A stretch of DNA of 64,000 nt from an uncultured Prevotella sp. (GCA_900316015.1 ONBG01000001.1:1-64000); one strand, 5' to 3'. Counted from the first letter of the stretch, positions 15,804 through 25,508 are shown. Notes: generated by a model from the letters alone, not told the origin. Numbers and translations are program-made.

Positions 15804-16583
15804 TTATATGATGCCGAAGTGTTTCAGCGCATGATAGATTCCATGATCGTCAATAGAGGTGGTGACATAGTTCGCCACCTTTTTTAATTCTGGTATGGCA
15901 TTGCCTAAGGCAACGCCGATCCCCGCTTGCTTGAGAATGGCGATGTCGTTGCCTCCATCTCCAAATGCCATGGTATGGCGAATGTCAAATCCTTCGTGGG
16001 AGGCCATGGCAAGAAGGCCTTTTCCCTTGTCTGCTTCCTTAGCCGTGATATCTGTAAACTGTGGATGCCAGCGACCGGAGACACAGCCTGGTAATCCCTC
16101 CATTAAGGCTTTCTCCTCTTCTTGGTCAATGAAATAGGTACATTGCAGGATTTTCTGGCCTTTGATGTCTTCCAAAGTCAGATGGGGATTCAGGTTCTTG
16201 ACATCTAATTGCTCGTAGAAGATCTCGTGTACGATAGGCTGGTAGTTGTACAGGATGATATCCGTTTCCCCCACAACCATGCATGCCTTGTTCTTTCTTC
16301 GGGCATCTTCGAGGATGATGTCTACCTCCTTCTCTGGGATGGGATGGCAGCAGACCACTTCCTTGCCTACATAACAATAGGCTCCATTGATGGTGATATA
16401 ACCATCGATGAGGTGTTCGATGGCATGCAGGTTGGTAATGATCTTGGTGGGACGACCTGTGGATATATAAACCTTGGATCCCTTCTCCTTTGCCAAGGTG
16501 AGTGCTTCTACTGTAGATTCCGGTACTTGATGGGTCTTGAAGCTAACCAATGTCCCGTCGATATCAAAAAATAATGCGTACAT
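15804..16583 (-). CDS. Cof-type HAD family phosphatase
   Basis: 259 residues. Motif I is FFDIDGTLVS at the N-terminus with the nucleophile Asp, motif II is ISTGRP, and motif IV is MAFGDGGNDIAIL near the C-terminus; the C2b-type cap between them is typical of the Cof/YbiV subfamily acting on sugar phosphates or nucleotides. The exact substrate cannot be read from sequence. It is the last gene of the minus-strand lysS-gpsA-pgi run and converges with the HMA gene, leaving 13 bases between stops. Confidence 0.88.
   Translation of the reverse strand: MYALFFDIDGTLVSFKTHQVPESTVEALTLAKEKGSKVYISTGRPTKIITNLHAIEHLIDGYITINGAYCYVGKEVVCCHPIPEKEVDIILEDARRKNKACMVVGETDIILYNYQPIVHEIFYEQLDVKNLNPHLTLEDIKGQKILQCTYFIDQEEEKALMEGLPGCVSGRWHPQFTDITAKEADKGKGLLAMASHEGFDIRHTMAFGDGGNDIAILKQAGIGVALGNAIPELKKVANYVTTSIDDHGIYHALKHFGII
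15857..15886 (+). terminator. Intrinsic terminator of the HMA gene, inside the convergent HAD gene
   Basis: AGGTGG (15857-15862) pairs with CCACCT (15875-15880), extended by a G-U and a G-C pair, followed by six T. On the plus strand this is a good intrinsic terminator for mnmA-HMA transcripts, and it lies within the 3' coding part of the minus-strand HAD gene. Confidence 0.65.
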
Positions 16584-16607
16584 GATGTTATCCTGTCTAC
16601 CTTTTCG

Positions 16608-17327
16608 TTACTTGTTGAATAGATTCCAATCACTGCAGAATTGTGCCATTGTCTTGTAGACCATGTTGGCTCCTGCTTGTGAAAGCGTGGAATCGGGGAG
16701 GGGACCGCTATTGACGGCTACGGTGAAGATCTTAGCGGCTACTCCCGCTTCAACTCCTAAGGGGGCATTCTCTACGACAATGCCTTCATTGGGCTGAAGG
16801 TTGCCAGCTTTCTTTAATCCCATCTGATAGGGATCAGGGTTGGGCTTCCCCCTTTCCACGTCGTATGCGGTGACAATATGCTCCTCGTCAAGGAACTCCC
16901 CAAAGTCCTCGACTAATCGTTGGATCAAGGGACGCTGTCCACTGCCTGTGACGACCCCGATGGTGAGTCCGGATGACTTGATCTTTTTCATCAAGGGGAT
17001 CACTCCTTCAAAAATGGGAGCAGTGGGCATCTCGTGGAAGAAATTCGTCTTGACATCATAGATTTCTTGTGCCCGTTCCTCGGTGATCTCTTCTCCTTTC
17101 TGTTTCCTCCAATAGAGTCGGATGGTATCCACCCCTCTGGCTCCTTCTGTGGCATACGCATCCGCGGCAGTGAAATGGATGCCGTATAGCTGCATGGCTT
17201 TCTGCCACGCTATGGCATGGTTGGGCATACTGTCATAGAGGACACCATCCATATCAAAAAGCACGACCTTAGGCGTGAATGCTCTAAAGTCGTGCTTTTC
17301 TAAGTATTGTTCGATTTCTTCAATCAT
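16608..17327 (-). CDS. HAD family hydrolase, beta-phosphoglucomutase-like
   Basis: 239 residues. Motif I is VVLFDMDGVLYDSMPNH (nucleophile and acid/base Asp pair), motif II is VVTGSG, motif III is RGKPNPDPY, and motif IV is VVENAPLGVEAG. The helical C1 cap and this motif set fit the beta-phosphoglucomutase/phosphatase branch. A phosphatase acting on a sugar phosphate is likely; mutase activity is not proven. It starts five bases after pgi, so the two are co-transcribed. Confidence 0.88.
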   Translation of the reverse strand: MIEEIEQYLEKHDFRAFTPKVVLFDMDGVLYDSMPNHAIAWQKAMQLYGIHFTAADAYATEGARGVDTIRLYWRKQKGEEITEERAQEIYDVKTNFFHEMPTAPIFEGVIPLMKKIKSSGLTIGVVTGSGQRPLIQRLVEDFGEFLDEEHIVTAYDVERGKPNPDPYQMGLKKAGNLQPNEGIVVENAPLGVEAGVAAKIFTVAVNSGPLPDSTLSQAGANMVYKTMAQFCSDWNLFNK

Positions 17328-17332
17328 CTTAT

Positions 17333-18700
17333 TTATTTATCATTAGCAAGGCGCTCCTGAATAGCTTTGCTCTCTGCCTCGTATCCGGGTTTATTGAGCA
17401 ATGCAAACATGTTCTTCTTATAGGCCTCGACACCGGGTTGGTTGAATGGGTTAACTTCTTCAAGAAGACCGCTGATACCACACGCCTTTTCAAAGAAGTA
17501 GATCAACTGACCAATGTAATAAGCGTTCAAGAGAGGTACGCTAATGCGGATATTTGGAACACCTCCATCTACGTGAGCTAAGCGTGTGCCAAGCTCTGCC
17601 ATCTTGTTCACTTCATCCACGCGCTTGCCTGCCAGGAAGTTCAGTCCATCAAGATTCTCCTCATCGAAGGGGAAGTCGAGTTCCTTGTTAGGAGTCTCAA
17701 TGGAAATCACAGTCTCGAAGATGGTACGCTCGCCATCTTGGATCCACTGTCCCATGGAGTGCAGGTCGGTCGTGAAATCACATGCTGCAGGGAAAATACC
17801 CTTGTGGTCCTTGCCTTCGCTTTCACCGTACAACTGCTTCCACCATTCAGCAATGAAATGGAGCTTCGGCTGGAAATTAGCGATAATCTCAATTTTCTTG
17901 CCTGCTTGCGTGTATAGTCCTTGGCGTACAGCTGCATACTGCGCGGCAGGATTCTCCTCGAAAGGTACGCTGAGGTCGCATGCCTTCTCCATGTCCTGGG
18001 CACCTGCGACGAGTTCCTTGATGTCAAAGCCAGCACAGGCGATAGGTAGCAGTCCTACCGGAGTGAGTACAGAGAAACGTCCGCCTACATTATCAGGAAT
18101 GACGAAGGTCTTATAGCCTTCCTTGTCAGCGCATTTACGGGCAGCACCCTTTTTCGCATCTGTAACGGCGACAATCACCTTCTTTGCCTCATCCTTGCCA
18201 CGCTGTGCCTCGCACTGCTTCTTCAAGAGACGGAAGGTAAGGGCTGTCTCTGTCGTGGTACCAGACTTGGAAATATTGATGACACCAAATTTCTTGTCCT
18301 TCAGGTAGGCGGTCAGCTCTGCGAGGTAGTCCTCGCCGATATTATTGCCAGCAAACATAATGGTCGGATTCCTCTTGTCATTGACCAACCATGCGAAAGA
18401 ATTGCCTAAAGCCTCGATGACAGCGCGAGCTCCTAAATAACTGCCTCCAATACCGGCTACTACGATGACTTCGCAGTTGTTGCGTAAGGTGTCAGCTGTT
18501 GCTTGTATTTCTGCAAGAAACTCAGGCGTGATGGATGAGGGCAGATGCAGCCAGCCTAAGAAATCGTTGCCAGCACAAGTGCCATTTTCAAGAGCTTCCT
18601 GAGCGGCCTTTACTTTGGGCTCGTAAGCTTTAACAGCGCCCGCATTCAAGAATTGGGCGGCTTTCGTAATGTCTAAGCTAATACTTTTCATTGTTTTCAA
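17333..18700 (-). CDS. pgi: Glucose-6-phosphate isomerase
   Basis: Interconverts glucose 6-phosphate and fructose 6-phosphate in glycolysis and gluconeogenesis. 455 residues, the shorter bacterial form. Substrate-loop motifs are visible: [51 protein letters not shown] and the C-terminal [12 protein letters not shown] with the active-site Lys. A second in-frame Met three codons in (MKSISLD) is an equally good start. It lies between gpsA and an HAD hydrolase, all close together on the minus strand. Confidence 0.96.
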   Translation of the reverse strand: MKTMKSISLDITKAAQFLNAGAVKAYEPKVKAAQEALENGTCAGNDFLGWLHLPSSITPEFLAEIQATADTLRNNCEVIVVAGIGGSYLGARAVIEALGNSFAWLVNDKRNPTIMFAGNNIGEDYLAELTAYLKDKKFGVINISKSGTTTETALTFRLLKKQCEAQRGKDEAKKVIVAVTDAKKGAARKCADKEGYKTFVIPDNVGGRFSVLTPVGLLPIACAGFDIKELVAGAQDMEKACDLSVPFEENPAAQYAAVRQGLYTQAGKKIEIIANFQPKLHFIAEWWKQLYGESEGKDHKGIFPAACDFTTDLHSMGQWIQDGERTIFETVISIETPNKELDFPFDEENLDGLNFLAGKRVDEVNKMAELGTRLAHVDGGVPNIRISVPLLNAYYIGQLIYFFEKACGISGLLEEVNPFNQPGVEAYKKNMFALLNKPGYEAESKAIQERLANDK

Positions 18701-18723
18701 CTATTTAAAATTGATATTTTCTT

Positions 18724-19722
18724 CTATCTGAAACTGTCCGTGAGGAGTTTGATCTCAATTTGAGGGTTGATCCTTTCGTACAGGATATTGTACACGGCAT
18801 CCAAGATGGGCATGTTCACGTGCATGTGACGGTTGATCTCCTTCATGCATTTAGTCCCAAAATAACCTTCAGCAATCATCTCCATTTCAATTTGTGCGCT
18901 CTTTACTGAATATCCTTTGCCAATCATGGTCCCGAACGTGCGGTTGCGACTGAAATTGGAATATCCTGTGACTAATAAATCACCCAGATAGACAGAATCA
19001 TATACATTTCTTTGGATCGGGTTGACAGCGGTTAGGAAACGGTTCATCTCTTGGACTGCATTTGACATGAGCACTGCTTGGAAGTTGTCACCGTATTTCA
19101 GTCCACTACAAATACCAGCAGCGATGGCAAAGACATTCTTCAAGACGGAAGCATATTCAATGCCGATGACATCTAAGCTGGTCTTTGTCTTGATAAAATC
19201 GCTCATCAGGCATCCTTCAGCGAATGCCTTGGCTTTCTCAGCATCACTGCATCCCACGGTCAGGTAGGAGAGCCGCTCCAAGGCGACCTCTTCGGCATGG
19301 GAAGGACCGCCAATGACAGCAAGGTTTTCATAGGGTACATCGTATATCTGGTGGAAATATTCTGAGCATACCAGATTCTCATCCGGTACGATACCCTTGA
19401 TGGCAGTGATGACGAATTTATCATAAATACGTGCCTTGAGCTTCCTCAGATGATTTTTCAAGTAAGGGGAAGGGGTTACGAAGACCAGCGTGTCATAGTT
19501 TTCAACGATCTTGTTGATATCGCTTGAGAAAAAGATCTCATTGATATCGAAGTGGACACTGGTCAGGTAGGCTGGGTTATGCCCCATCCTCTTGAAATCC
19601 TCTATACGGTCATCACGGCGCATATACCATCCGATATGGTGGGTATGCCCCACTATGATCTTGGCGATTGCCGTAGCCCAACTGCCACCGCCGATGATTG
19701 CTATTTTACCGCAATTGAACAC
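18724..19722 (-). CDS. gpsA: Glycerol-3-phosphate dehydrogenase [NAD(P)+]
   Basis: Reduces dihydroxyacetone phosphate to sn-glycerol 3-phosphate for phospholipid synthesis; cytoplasmic. 332 residues. The dinucleotide fold opens with IAIIGGGSWATAIAKI. AIKGIVPDENLVCSEYF, VIGGPSHAEEV and VLKNVFAIAAGICSGLKYGDN hold the family catalytic Lys and substrate-binding stretch. It lies 52 bases after lysS and 23 before pgi. Confidence 0.95.
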   Translation of the reverse strand: MFNCGKIAIIGGGSWATAIAKIIVGHTHHIGWYMRRDDRIEDFKRMGHNPAYLTSVHFDINEIFFSSDINKIVENYDTLVFVTPSPYLKNHLRKLKARIYDKFVITAIKGIVPDENLVCSEYFHQIYDVPYENLAVIGGPSHAEEVALERLSYLTVGCSDAEKAKAFAEGCLMSDFIKTKTSLDVIGIEYASVLKNVFAIAAGICSGLKYGDNFQAVLMSNAVQEMNRFLTAVNPIQRNVYDSVYLGDLLVTGYSNFSRNRTFGTMIGKGYSVKSAQIEMEMIAEGYFGTKCMKEINRHMHVNMPILDAVYNILYERINPQIEIKLLTDSFR

Positions 19723-19774
19723 CTTTCTACTTCGAGTTATAATGAAACATTCATAATCAGGCTTTCGCCTTCAT

Positions 19775-21508
19775 CTATTGGTTTGAATGATCTATCCACT
19801 GCTGGATCTCTTCAACGCCTGGCTTTTCATAGCCAAGCTTATATTTCTTGTTAATCTCGCCGATCTTCTGTTGCAGGCCCTGAGCCTTTTCCCCCTTGAT
19901 ATCAGATATGAGGTTGAAGCCTGCCTTCCGCAATACATATACCCAATTCTCTGGGACGCCGATGGCTGCCCATGCCTGAATACTGTCTTGTGGGATTTTC
20001 TTCTCCGGTTTCATCTGTGGGAATAGCATGATTTCCTGTATGTTCTCCTTGCCGATCATGAGCATGCAGAGACGGTCGATACCGATGCCAATACCGGATG
20101 TAGGAGGCATGCCATACTGAAGAGCACGAAGGAAATCATGGTCGATGATCATGGCTTCGTCGTCTCCTTTATCTGCCAACTTCATCTGGTCAATGAAACG
20201 TTGTTCCTGATCAATAGGGTCGTTCAGCTCGGAGTAGGCATTGGCAAGTTCTTTGCCATTCACCATTAATTCAAATCGTTCTGTCAACCCTGGCTTGGAA
20301 CGGTGCATTTTCGTAAGTGGGCTCATCTCTACAGGATAGTCGATGATAAAGGTGGGTTGGATAAACGTACCTTCGCAGAATTCCCCAAAGATTTCATCGA
20401 TCAACTTTCCTTTTCCGAAGCTCTCGTCAATGCCCTCCATTTTTAGGTCAACGGTAGCAATCTTGCGGATTTCCTCTTCGCTCTTGTCAGAGAGATCAAA
20501 CCCTGTCTTCTCTTTAATGGCATCCAAGATTGGTAGGCGTTTGAAGGGTGCCTTGAACGAGATGATGTGATCGCCGTTCTTGACCTCTGTGCAACCATTC
20601 ACGGCGATACAGATGGTCTCCAACAGACGCTCGGTAAAGTTCATCATCCAGTTGTAGTCCTTGTACTGTACATAAAGCTCAAGGCATGTAAACTCTGGGT
20701 TATGATATTTGTCCATGCCTTCATTGCGGAAGTTCTTTCCAATTTCATATACTCCCTCGAAGCCACCAACGATCAAGCGTTTTAGATACAATTCTGTGGC
20801 GATTCGCATGTACATATCAATGTTGAGGGCATTGAAATGAGTAATGAAGGGACGGGCACTGGCTCCACCAGGAATGCTTTGTAAAATGGGAGTCTCTACT
20901 TCTGTGTATCCCGCTTCGTCAAAGAATTTACGCATGGTACGAAGAACGGTGGCACGTTTGAGGAAGGTGTCTTTCACTCCATCGTTGACGATGAGGTCAA
21001 CATAACGCTGACGGGCACGGAGCTCGGGATCGTCAAACTTGTCATAGGCTACTCCATCTTTATATTTTACTATCGGCAGTGGCTTCAGGCTCTTGCTGAG
21101 CAGCGTGAGCGTCTGGGCGTGTACGGAGATTTCCCCAGTCTGCGTCTTAAACACATATCCGGTTACGCCGATGAAGTCACCGATGTCTAACAAACGCTTG
21201 AAAACCTTATTGTATAAGTCTTTATCTTCACCCGGACAGAGTTCATCGCGGTTGAAATAGACCTGAATTCTACCTTTTGAATCCTGAATTTCGGCAAATG
21301 AAGCCTTGCCCATCACACGACGGCTCATCATTCTTCCTGCGATGCAAACCTCGCGCTTCTCTTCCTCCTTGAATTCTGCCTTAATGTCTACGCTAAATGC
21401 GTTGGTTGGATATTCTGCAGCAGGATATGGGTCAATGCCCATGTTACGGAGCTCTTGCAGGCTCTGACGCCTCACAATCTCCTGTTCACTTAATTCTAAA
21501 ACGTTCAT
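19775..21508 (-). CDS. lysS: Lysyl-tRNA synthetase, class II
   Basis: Charges tRNA-Lys. 577 residues: an N-terminal OB-fold anticodon-binding domain (about 55-160, with RQRYVDLIVN at the junction), then the class II catalytic domain with motif 2 around KNFRNEGMDKYHNPEFTCLE and motif 3 GIGIGIDRLCMLMIG. A C-terminal extension of about 75 residues after motif 3 (from KPEKKIPQDSIQAWAAIGV) is longer than in E. coli and is seen in Bacteroidales. It is the first gene of a five-gene minus-strand run. Confidence 0.95.
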   Translation of the reverse strand: MNVLELSEQEIVRRQSLQELRNMGIDPYPAAEYPTNAFSVDIKAEFKEEEKREVCIAGRMMSRRVMGKASFAEIQDSKGRIQVYFNRDELCPGEDKDLYNKVFKRLLDIGDFIGVTGYVFKTQTGEISVHAQTLTLLSKSLKPLPIVKYKDGVAYDKFDDPELRARQRYVDLIVNDGVKDTFLKRATVLRTMRKFFDEAGYTEVETPILQSIPGGASARPFITHFNALNIDMYMRIATELYLKRLIVGGFEGVYEIGKNFRNEGMDKYHNPEFTCLELYVQYKDYNWMMNFTERLLETICIAVNGCTEVKNGDHIISFKAPFKRLPILDAIKEKTGFDLSDKSEEEIRKIATVDLKMEGIDESFGKGKLIDEIFGEFCEGTFIQPTFIIDYPVEMSPLTKMHRSKPGLTERFELMVNGKELANAYSELNDPIDQEQRFIDQMKLADKGDDEAMIIDHDFLRALQYGMPPTSGIGIGIDRLCMLMIGKENIQEIMLFPQMKPEKKIPQDSIQAWAAIGVPENWVYVLRKAGFNLISDIKGEKAQGLQQKIGEINKKYKLGYEKPGVEEIQQWIDHSNQ

Positions 21509-21546
21509 AAATGGTCGAATATATTCTATATAATTGAATTCAACCG

Positions 21547-21554
21547 CAAAAGTA
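21547..21554 (-). promoter_or_regulatory. Candidate -7 element of the lysS run
   Basis: On the minus strand the bases read TACTTTTG, fitting TAnnTTTG, 39 bases before the lysS start. I found no matching TTTG at the usual spacing. Confidence 0.35.
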
Positions 21555-21627
21555 CAAAATAAATCTGAATGAACGCCTTATTTTATCTTTTTTATCATGC
21601 TCGGAGGTTGGTAAGTGGTAATGGGGA

Positions 21628-22701
21628 TTATAATTTGATGTATATTTTCTTTTTAAACAAAGGATATCCTAACAGGAAGTTGAGCAGGACAAAGCAAAGG
21701 GCGTATGCCAGGGAAGCCCAAGGGAGACTTGGTATAAGGGCATGGATAGCCGTATAAACGGATTTGGAAATGCCGGTATGCCCGAAAAGGATGGCAAGCA
21801 GTTCACTGGCCACGTAAAGGAACAAGGGGTTGATGCCAAAGACATGAAAGAACTTGCACCATTTTTGTTTTCCTTTAATATCAATGAGATACATCAGCAA
21901 TCCTTGTAAAAGAGAACCCGCGCCACAGGTCACTAATACGAAGCTGGGGCTCCAGATACGCTTGTTCAAGGGCAATCCAAACTGGGAAAGCAGGAACCCC
22001 ATGGTAAGTAGGATGGTGCCAACTATGAAGAAGTTCATGACCTTCCGGTCTATGTCATTCGTTTGCTTCAATAGTTTCCCACAATAGAACCCAATCATCA
22101 CATGAGCAGTGGAGGGAAGGATGCCCAATAATCCCTCAGGGTCAATAGGGCTCTTGTGGTAGAGATGGTCATAACCAAAAAGGGATAGGTCGATCTTGGC
22201 TGCAATATTGCTGCTATCAGCGGCATAGCCATTGCCACATGCCAAAATGAGGGTGTATCCAACTAATATGCCGATGATCGTTGGCAGGAGATAGCGGTGA
22301 TTGACGCAGAGGGCATAGAGGGATACCAGGCAGTAGCACACTGCAATCCGCTGCAAGACAGCCCATATCCTGAGATGCTGGAAGCCGAGATCACCTGTCC
22401 ATATCAAATCGAACCAATTGATGAAAAGGCCGATCAGGAATAAGAGAACTGTCCTCTTGATGATTTTCCGAAGGGCTGGGACGGTCGGATGGAATTGGTA
22501 TTTGGATAATGATAGATACGTGGAGATACCCATGATGAACATGAAGAAAGGAAACACCATGTCACAGGGCGTCATCCCATTCCATTCCGAATGGGTAAGG
22601 GCGTGGAAGGATTCTCCCCATCCATTATTGACCAAGATCATTCCTGCGACGGTAATTCCTCGTAAAATGTCAAGTGATAGCAAACGTCTTGATTTCTCCA
22701 T
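21628..22701 (-). CDS. HGSNAT-like membrane acyltransferase (DUF5009/DUF1624 type)
   Basis: 357 residues with about ten hydrophobic helices. It opens with SRRLLSLDILRGITVAGMIL, then has LTHSEWNGMTPCDMVFPFFM, the H-x-x-W-N-G segment typical of heparan-alpha-glucosaminide N-acetyltransferase relatives. The human enzyme moves an acetyl group across the membrane from acetyl-CoA to terminal glucosamine; bacterial members are called NagX or DUF5009 and few have been studied. It is next to a GH89 alpha-N-acetylglucosaminidase (37 bases between them, same strand), the enzyme that follows HGSNAT in heparan sulfate breakdown. A second relative is encoded at 39912-41060. Confidence 0.83.
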   Translation of the reverse strand: MEKSRRLLSLDILRGITVAGMILVNNGWGESFHALTHSEWNGMTPCDMVFPFFMFIMGISTYLSLSKYQFHPTVPALRKIIKRTVLLFLIGLFINWFDLIWTGDLGFQHLRIWAVLQRIAVCYCLVSLYALCVNHRYLLPTIIGILVGYTLILACGNGYAADSSNIAAKIDLSLFGYDHLYHKSPIDPEGLLGILPSTAHVMIGFYCGKLLKQTNDIDRKVMNFFIVGTILLTMGFLLSQFGLPLNKRIWSPSFVLVTCGAGSLLQGLLMYLIDIKGKQKWCKFFHVFGINPLFLYVASELLAILFGHTGISKSVYTAIHALIPSLPWASLAYALCFVLLNFLLGYPLFKKKIYIKL

Positions 22702-22738
22702 GATTGATCGTATTGTTTATGATGTGTTTTATTCTTGT

Positions 22739-24961
22739 TTATTGAATCAGTTCAACGGCTTTCTTGGCCATGTCAATCGGGTCTCTTTCTGGTCGACTGG
22801 TATAGATGTTATGTTCTTTCGTCCAGGGCTCTTCAATGGCGTACCAATCGATCTGAGGGCCTTTAGGCAAAGCCATGGAGAAGAGTTCCGACACGGTTTT
22901 GTTGGCATTCGGACCGCCTCCTAATTCATCTTCATTGGGCAAGGAGTTGTGTGTCATCTGGTCTTCTAAAGCTTGGAAGTAGATTTTCCAGCGATGGGCA
23001 TAGAAGTCTTTCAACAGTCCCTGCCATTCCTTGTTGGCATAGTCCCTCAGCCCTCCTTGATTTGCACAATACCGGTTTCCCCAGGTGGTAATCTGGACAC
23101 GGGCATTCCATTCATACAGGTCTTTCTCAGCAGCATTTGTCCCAAGCTTCCGCGCGGCTTCTGTCCAATGTCCCAACCGGAATTCAGAACGAGTGCCAAG
23201 TAAGGCATCTTGCATGTCCAGCAAGTCTAAGAAGCGTCTTGCATCTTGATGGAATTCTTTCTTGGAGAAAGCATTGTAATCTGCGATGGTCCGGAGGTAT
23301 TGGATCCTGCCTTGGTCGGCAATGGCTTGCCTGACAATGTCTACTAAATCGTATTCGAAATTATTGTTGCCCCTGTACTTGTCGGCGACGCTTGCCATCA
23401 GGATGGCTGCTTTCTTGGTGTCAGCAGGATCGTAATAATTGCGCATCTTCGACCAGCTCTTCACCTGAAAGTTGTTCAGGGAAGGACGACCACAGAAAAT
23501 ACTTTCGTGAGGACCTTGTCGGTTGTTGCCCATGGGACAGTTGTAAATGGATGCTGCCAAGATTTGCCATGCTTGTTGGATGACGGGATCATCTGTGCCA
23601 TAACGTGCCTTGACATACTGGCGTACCCAGTCTTCCTTGGTGAACTTTTCTGTGCGCCACGGCAGCTCACTCATGAGCTCAAACATGATGGGGTTGTTCT
23701 CTGAGCCTTCCATAGTGAACCCAATTCCTTTCAGATGGGAAGCAAGAGGATTGTTTTTCGTCAGGTAGAAATGATGGAGCAACTGATCCATGCGGCCATG
23801 CAATCCAACGTTGGCTCCGAAGTTCTCAAGCATGCAGAAGCACCAGTCATGGTTCCCATATCCGTTTTTCCTTTTCCAGATAGAAGGGATTCCCCACATA
23901 GGACGGCATTCGGAGAAAAGGTCGAGGATGAGCAAGTCTCCTGTTTTCAAGTCTTTGATCATCTCAGGCCGGGGATTCTCCGTCCATCCTTGTATCACCC
24001 ACGTTGCTTGTGGATTGCAGGCTTTCATGGCTTGCATGATGGCCTTCCCTGAGGCTGCATAGTCGATACGGTTATCGTCACTGCTTTCATGGAAAGGATC
24101 CATGGAATAATAATCAGACTTCCCAAACAGTTTGGTCAATTCTTGATAATAGAGGGAGGAGATCTCCTTGAACTTAGGGTCTGTGGGGAGTAGGTTGGCG
24201 GGTCGCTGAAAGCCATTCCATAGTCCTGCGTCTTCTACGTTCAGTCCTAATTTCTCTTTGGCATCATGGGGCATCATGCCGGAATAGCCTGGCAATACGG
24301 GATGCATGCCGTATTCTCGCATCCTTGCTAAGATACGCTTCTGCAGCTTTTCTTGTTGTGTATACCAAGACTCAGGCAGTGGACCGCCCCATCCTTCGAG
24401 GTTGTTCATCGCCCACCATGCCAAGAAAGCAGGACCTGCAATGAAAGTCCCTATCTCTTTCTTCGTATATCCTAATTTGAGGAGCATGTTTCTCCAGACG
24501 CATTCTTCTCCAACGGCAGCGAGCGGAATCGTCACGCCGTGCAATGCCATCCAATCGATTTCCTTCTGCCATCTGTCCCAATCCCAGAAAGCCATGGAAT
24601 ATGAGAACGTACAGTAGTTGAAGTCGTATCTGAGCTTCAGGTCGGTTTCATGACGTTCTTTTCTTGCTTTGGGAAGAACGGCAGGGAGATGGGCTGTCAT
24701 CCCATTCCAAGAGAGATGGATGCCGGCATCATATTTCAGGTACCAATTGATGCCGGAAGCTATGCTTACCCAAGTGTTGCCACGGACAACGACGCGATTG
24801 CCCTCTTGGTCGAGTTCGAAGAAGTCCTTGTCGCTCTTGATCCGCTCAATCTTGAATTTCTTGGAAGCCCCTTTGTCAATGCGTTCCAATAAACCATCAA
24901 TGGGGGTAGCGTTAACCCATGTAACCTGAATGAGGAGAAATAGTAGAAGTAGTCTTTTCAT
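22739..24961 (-). CDS. Alpha-N-acetylglucosaminidase (GH89)
   Basis: Releases terminal alpha-linked GlcNAc, as from heparan sulfate or mucin-type glycans. 740 residues with signal peptide MKRLLLLFLLIQVTWVNA. The three-domain NAGLU layout is recognisable: small N-terminal alpha/beta domain (GNTWVSIASGINWYLKYDAG), a (beta/alpha)8 barrel (DWDRWQKEIDWMALHGVTIP, SDYYSMDPFHES, GFTMEGSENNPIMFELMSEL), then a helical C-terminal domain. The acidic residues in the last barrel motif match the catalytic region of the human enzyme. It has its own promoter and is followed by the HGSNAT-like gene. Confidence 0.93.
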   Translation of the reverse strand: MKRLLLLFLLIQVTWVNATPIDGLLERIDKGASKKFKIERIKSDKDFFELDQEGNRVVVRGNTWVSIASGINWYLKYDAGIHLSWNGMTAHLPAVLPKARKERHETDLKLRYDFNYCTFSYSMAFWDWDRWQKEIDWMALHGVTIPLAAVGEECVWRNMLLKLGYTKKEIGTFIAGPAFLAWWAMNNLEGWGGPLPESWYTQQEKLQKRILARMREYGMHPVLPGYSGMMPHDAKEKLGLNVEDAGLWNGFQRPANLLPTDPKFKEISSLYYQELTKLFGKSDYYSMDPFHESSDDNRIDYAASGKAIMQAMKACNPQATWVIQGWTENPRPEMIKDLKTGDLLILDLFSECRPMWGIPSIWKRKNGYGNHDWCFCMLENFGANVGLHGRMDQLLHHFYLTKNNPLASHLKGIGFTMEGSENNPIMFELMSELPWRTEKFTKEDWVRQYVKARYGTDDPVIQQAWQILAASIYNCPMGNNRQGPHESIFCGRPSLNNFQVKSWSKMRNYYDPADTKKAAILMASVADKYRGNNNFEYDLVDIVRQAIADQGRIQYLRTIADYNAFSKKEFHQDARRFLDLLDMQDALLGTRSEFRLGHWTEAARKLGTNAAEKDLYEWNARVQITTWGNRYCANQGGLRDYANKEWQGLLKDFYAHRWKIYFQALEDQMTHNSLPNEDELGGGPNANKTVSELFSMALPKGPQIDWYAIEEPWTKEHNIYTSRPERDPIDMAKKAVELIQ

Positions 24962-24983
24962 GTCCTTGTTCTTAATAGATATG

Positions 24984-25015
24984 CAAAAGTAAGTAAAAGA
25001 AACAAGACGGGCAAA
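24984..25015 (-). promoter_or_regulatory. Promoter of the GH89 gene
   Basis: On the minus strand: TTTG (25015-25012), 20 bases, TACTTTTG (24991-24984), 23 bases before the start codon at 24961. It is back-to-back with the menI promoter. Confidence 0.55.
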
Positions 25016-25039
25016 GATAACATAAATTTTCTTATATAT

Positions 25040-25070
25040 TTTGTTATGTCCGCCTTTTGTTGTATCTTTG
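25040..25070 (+). promoter_or_regulatory. Promoter of the menI-menF-menD-menB operon
   Basis: TTTG at 25040-25043, exactly 19 bases, then TATCTTTG at 25063-25070, 22 bases before the menI start at 25092. This is one of the cleanest promoters in the window. Confidence 0.7.
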
Positions 25071-25091
25071 TCTTAATCAATTAAAATAGCT

Positions 25092-25508
25092 ATGAACGTC
25101 GATCATATAAAGCAAATTCTAAAACGACAAGACGGGCTTTCCAATACCTTGGGGATGGAGTTCCTCTCCACGTCAGAAGAAGATACGTGTATGGCACGAA
25201 TGAAAGTGGATGAACGCAATCGCCAGCCCTTTGGCTTCCTGAGCGGTGGTGCTAGCCTTGCCTTGGCGGAAAATCTTGCGGGAGTGGGGTCCTTAGCCTT
25301 GTGCCCGGACAAGATCAGTGTGGGCATCAGCGTGAGCGGTAGCCATATCAAGGCAGTCTCAGAAGGCGACACGGTTACTGCTTTTGGGCGGTTGTTGCAT
25401 AAGGGGCGTACCTTGCACCAATGGCTGGTTGAGATCAAGAACAGCAGAGGGGAGCTGATTTCTTCTGTCCAAGTAACCAATTATGTCTTGAACGGTCCAA
25501 GAAAATGA
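25092..25508 (+). CDS. menI: Hotdog thioesterase, probably 1,4-dihydroxy-2-naphthoyl-CoA hydrolase MenI
   Basis: 138 residues, single hotdog domain of the PaaI/YdiI type. The active-site segment is QPFGFLSGGASLALAEN with the catalytic Glu at 60; the position that is often His before GGAS is Ser here. In this operon the expected reaction is hydrolysis of DHNA-CoA to DHNA in menaquinone synthesis. The family as a whole also includes other acyl-CoA thioesterases, so the name rests on the gene neighbourhood. Its stop overlaps the menF start (ATGA at 25505-25508). Confidence 0.8.
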   Translation: MNVDHIKQILKRQDGLSNTLGMEFLSTSEEDTCMARMKVDERNRQPFGFLSGGASLALAENLAGVGSLALCPDKISVGISVSGSHIKAVSEGDTVTAFGRLLHKGRTLHQWLVEIKNSRGELISSVQVTNYVLNGPRK

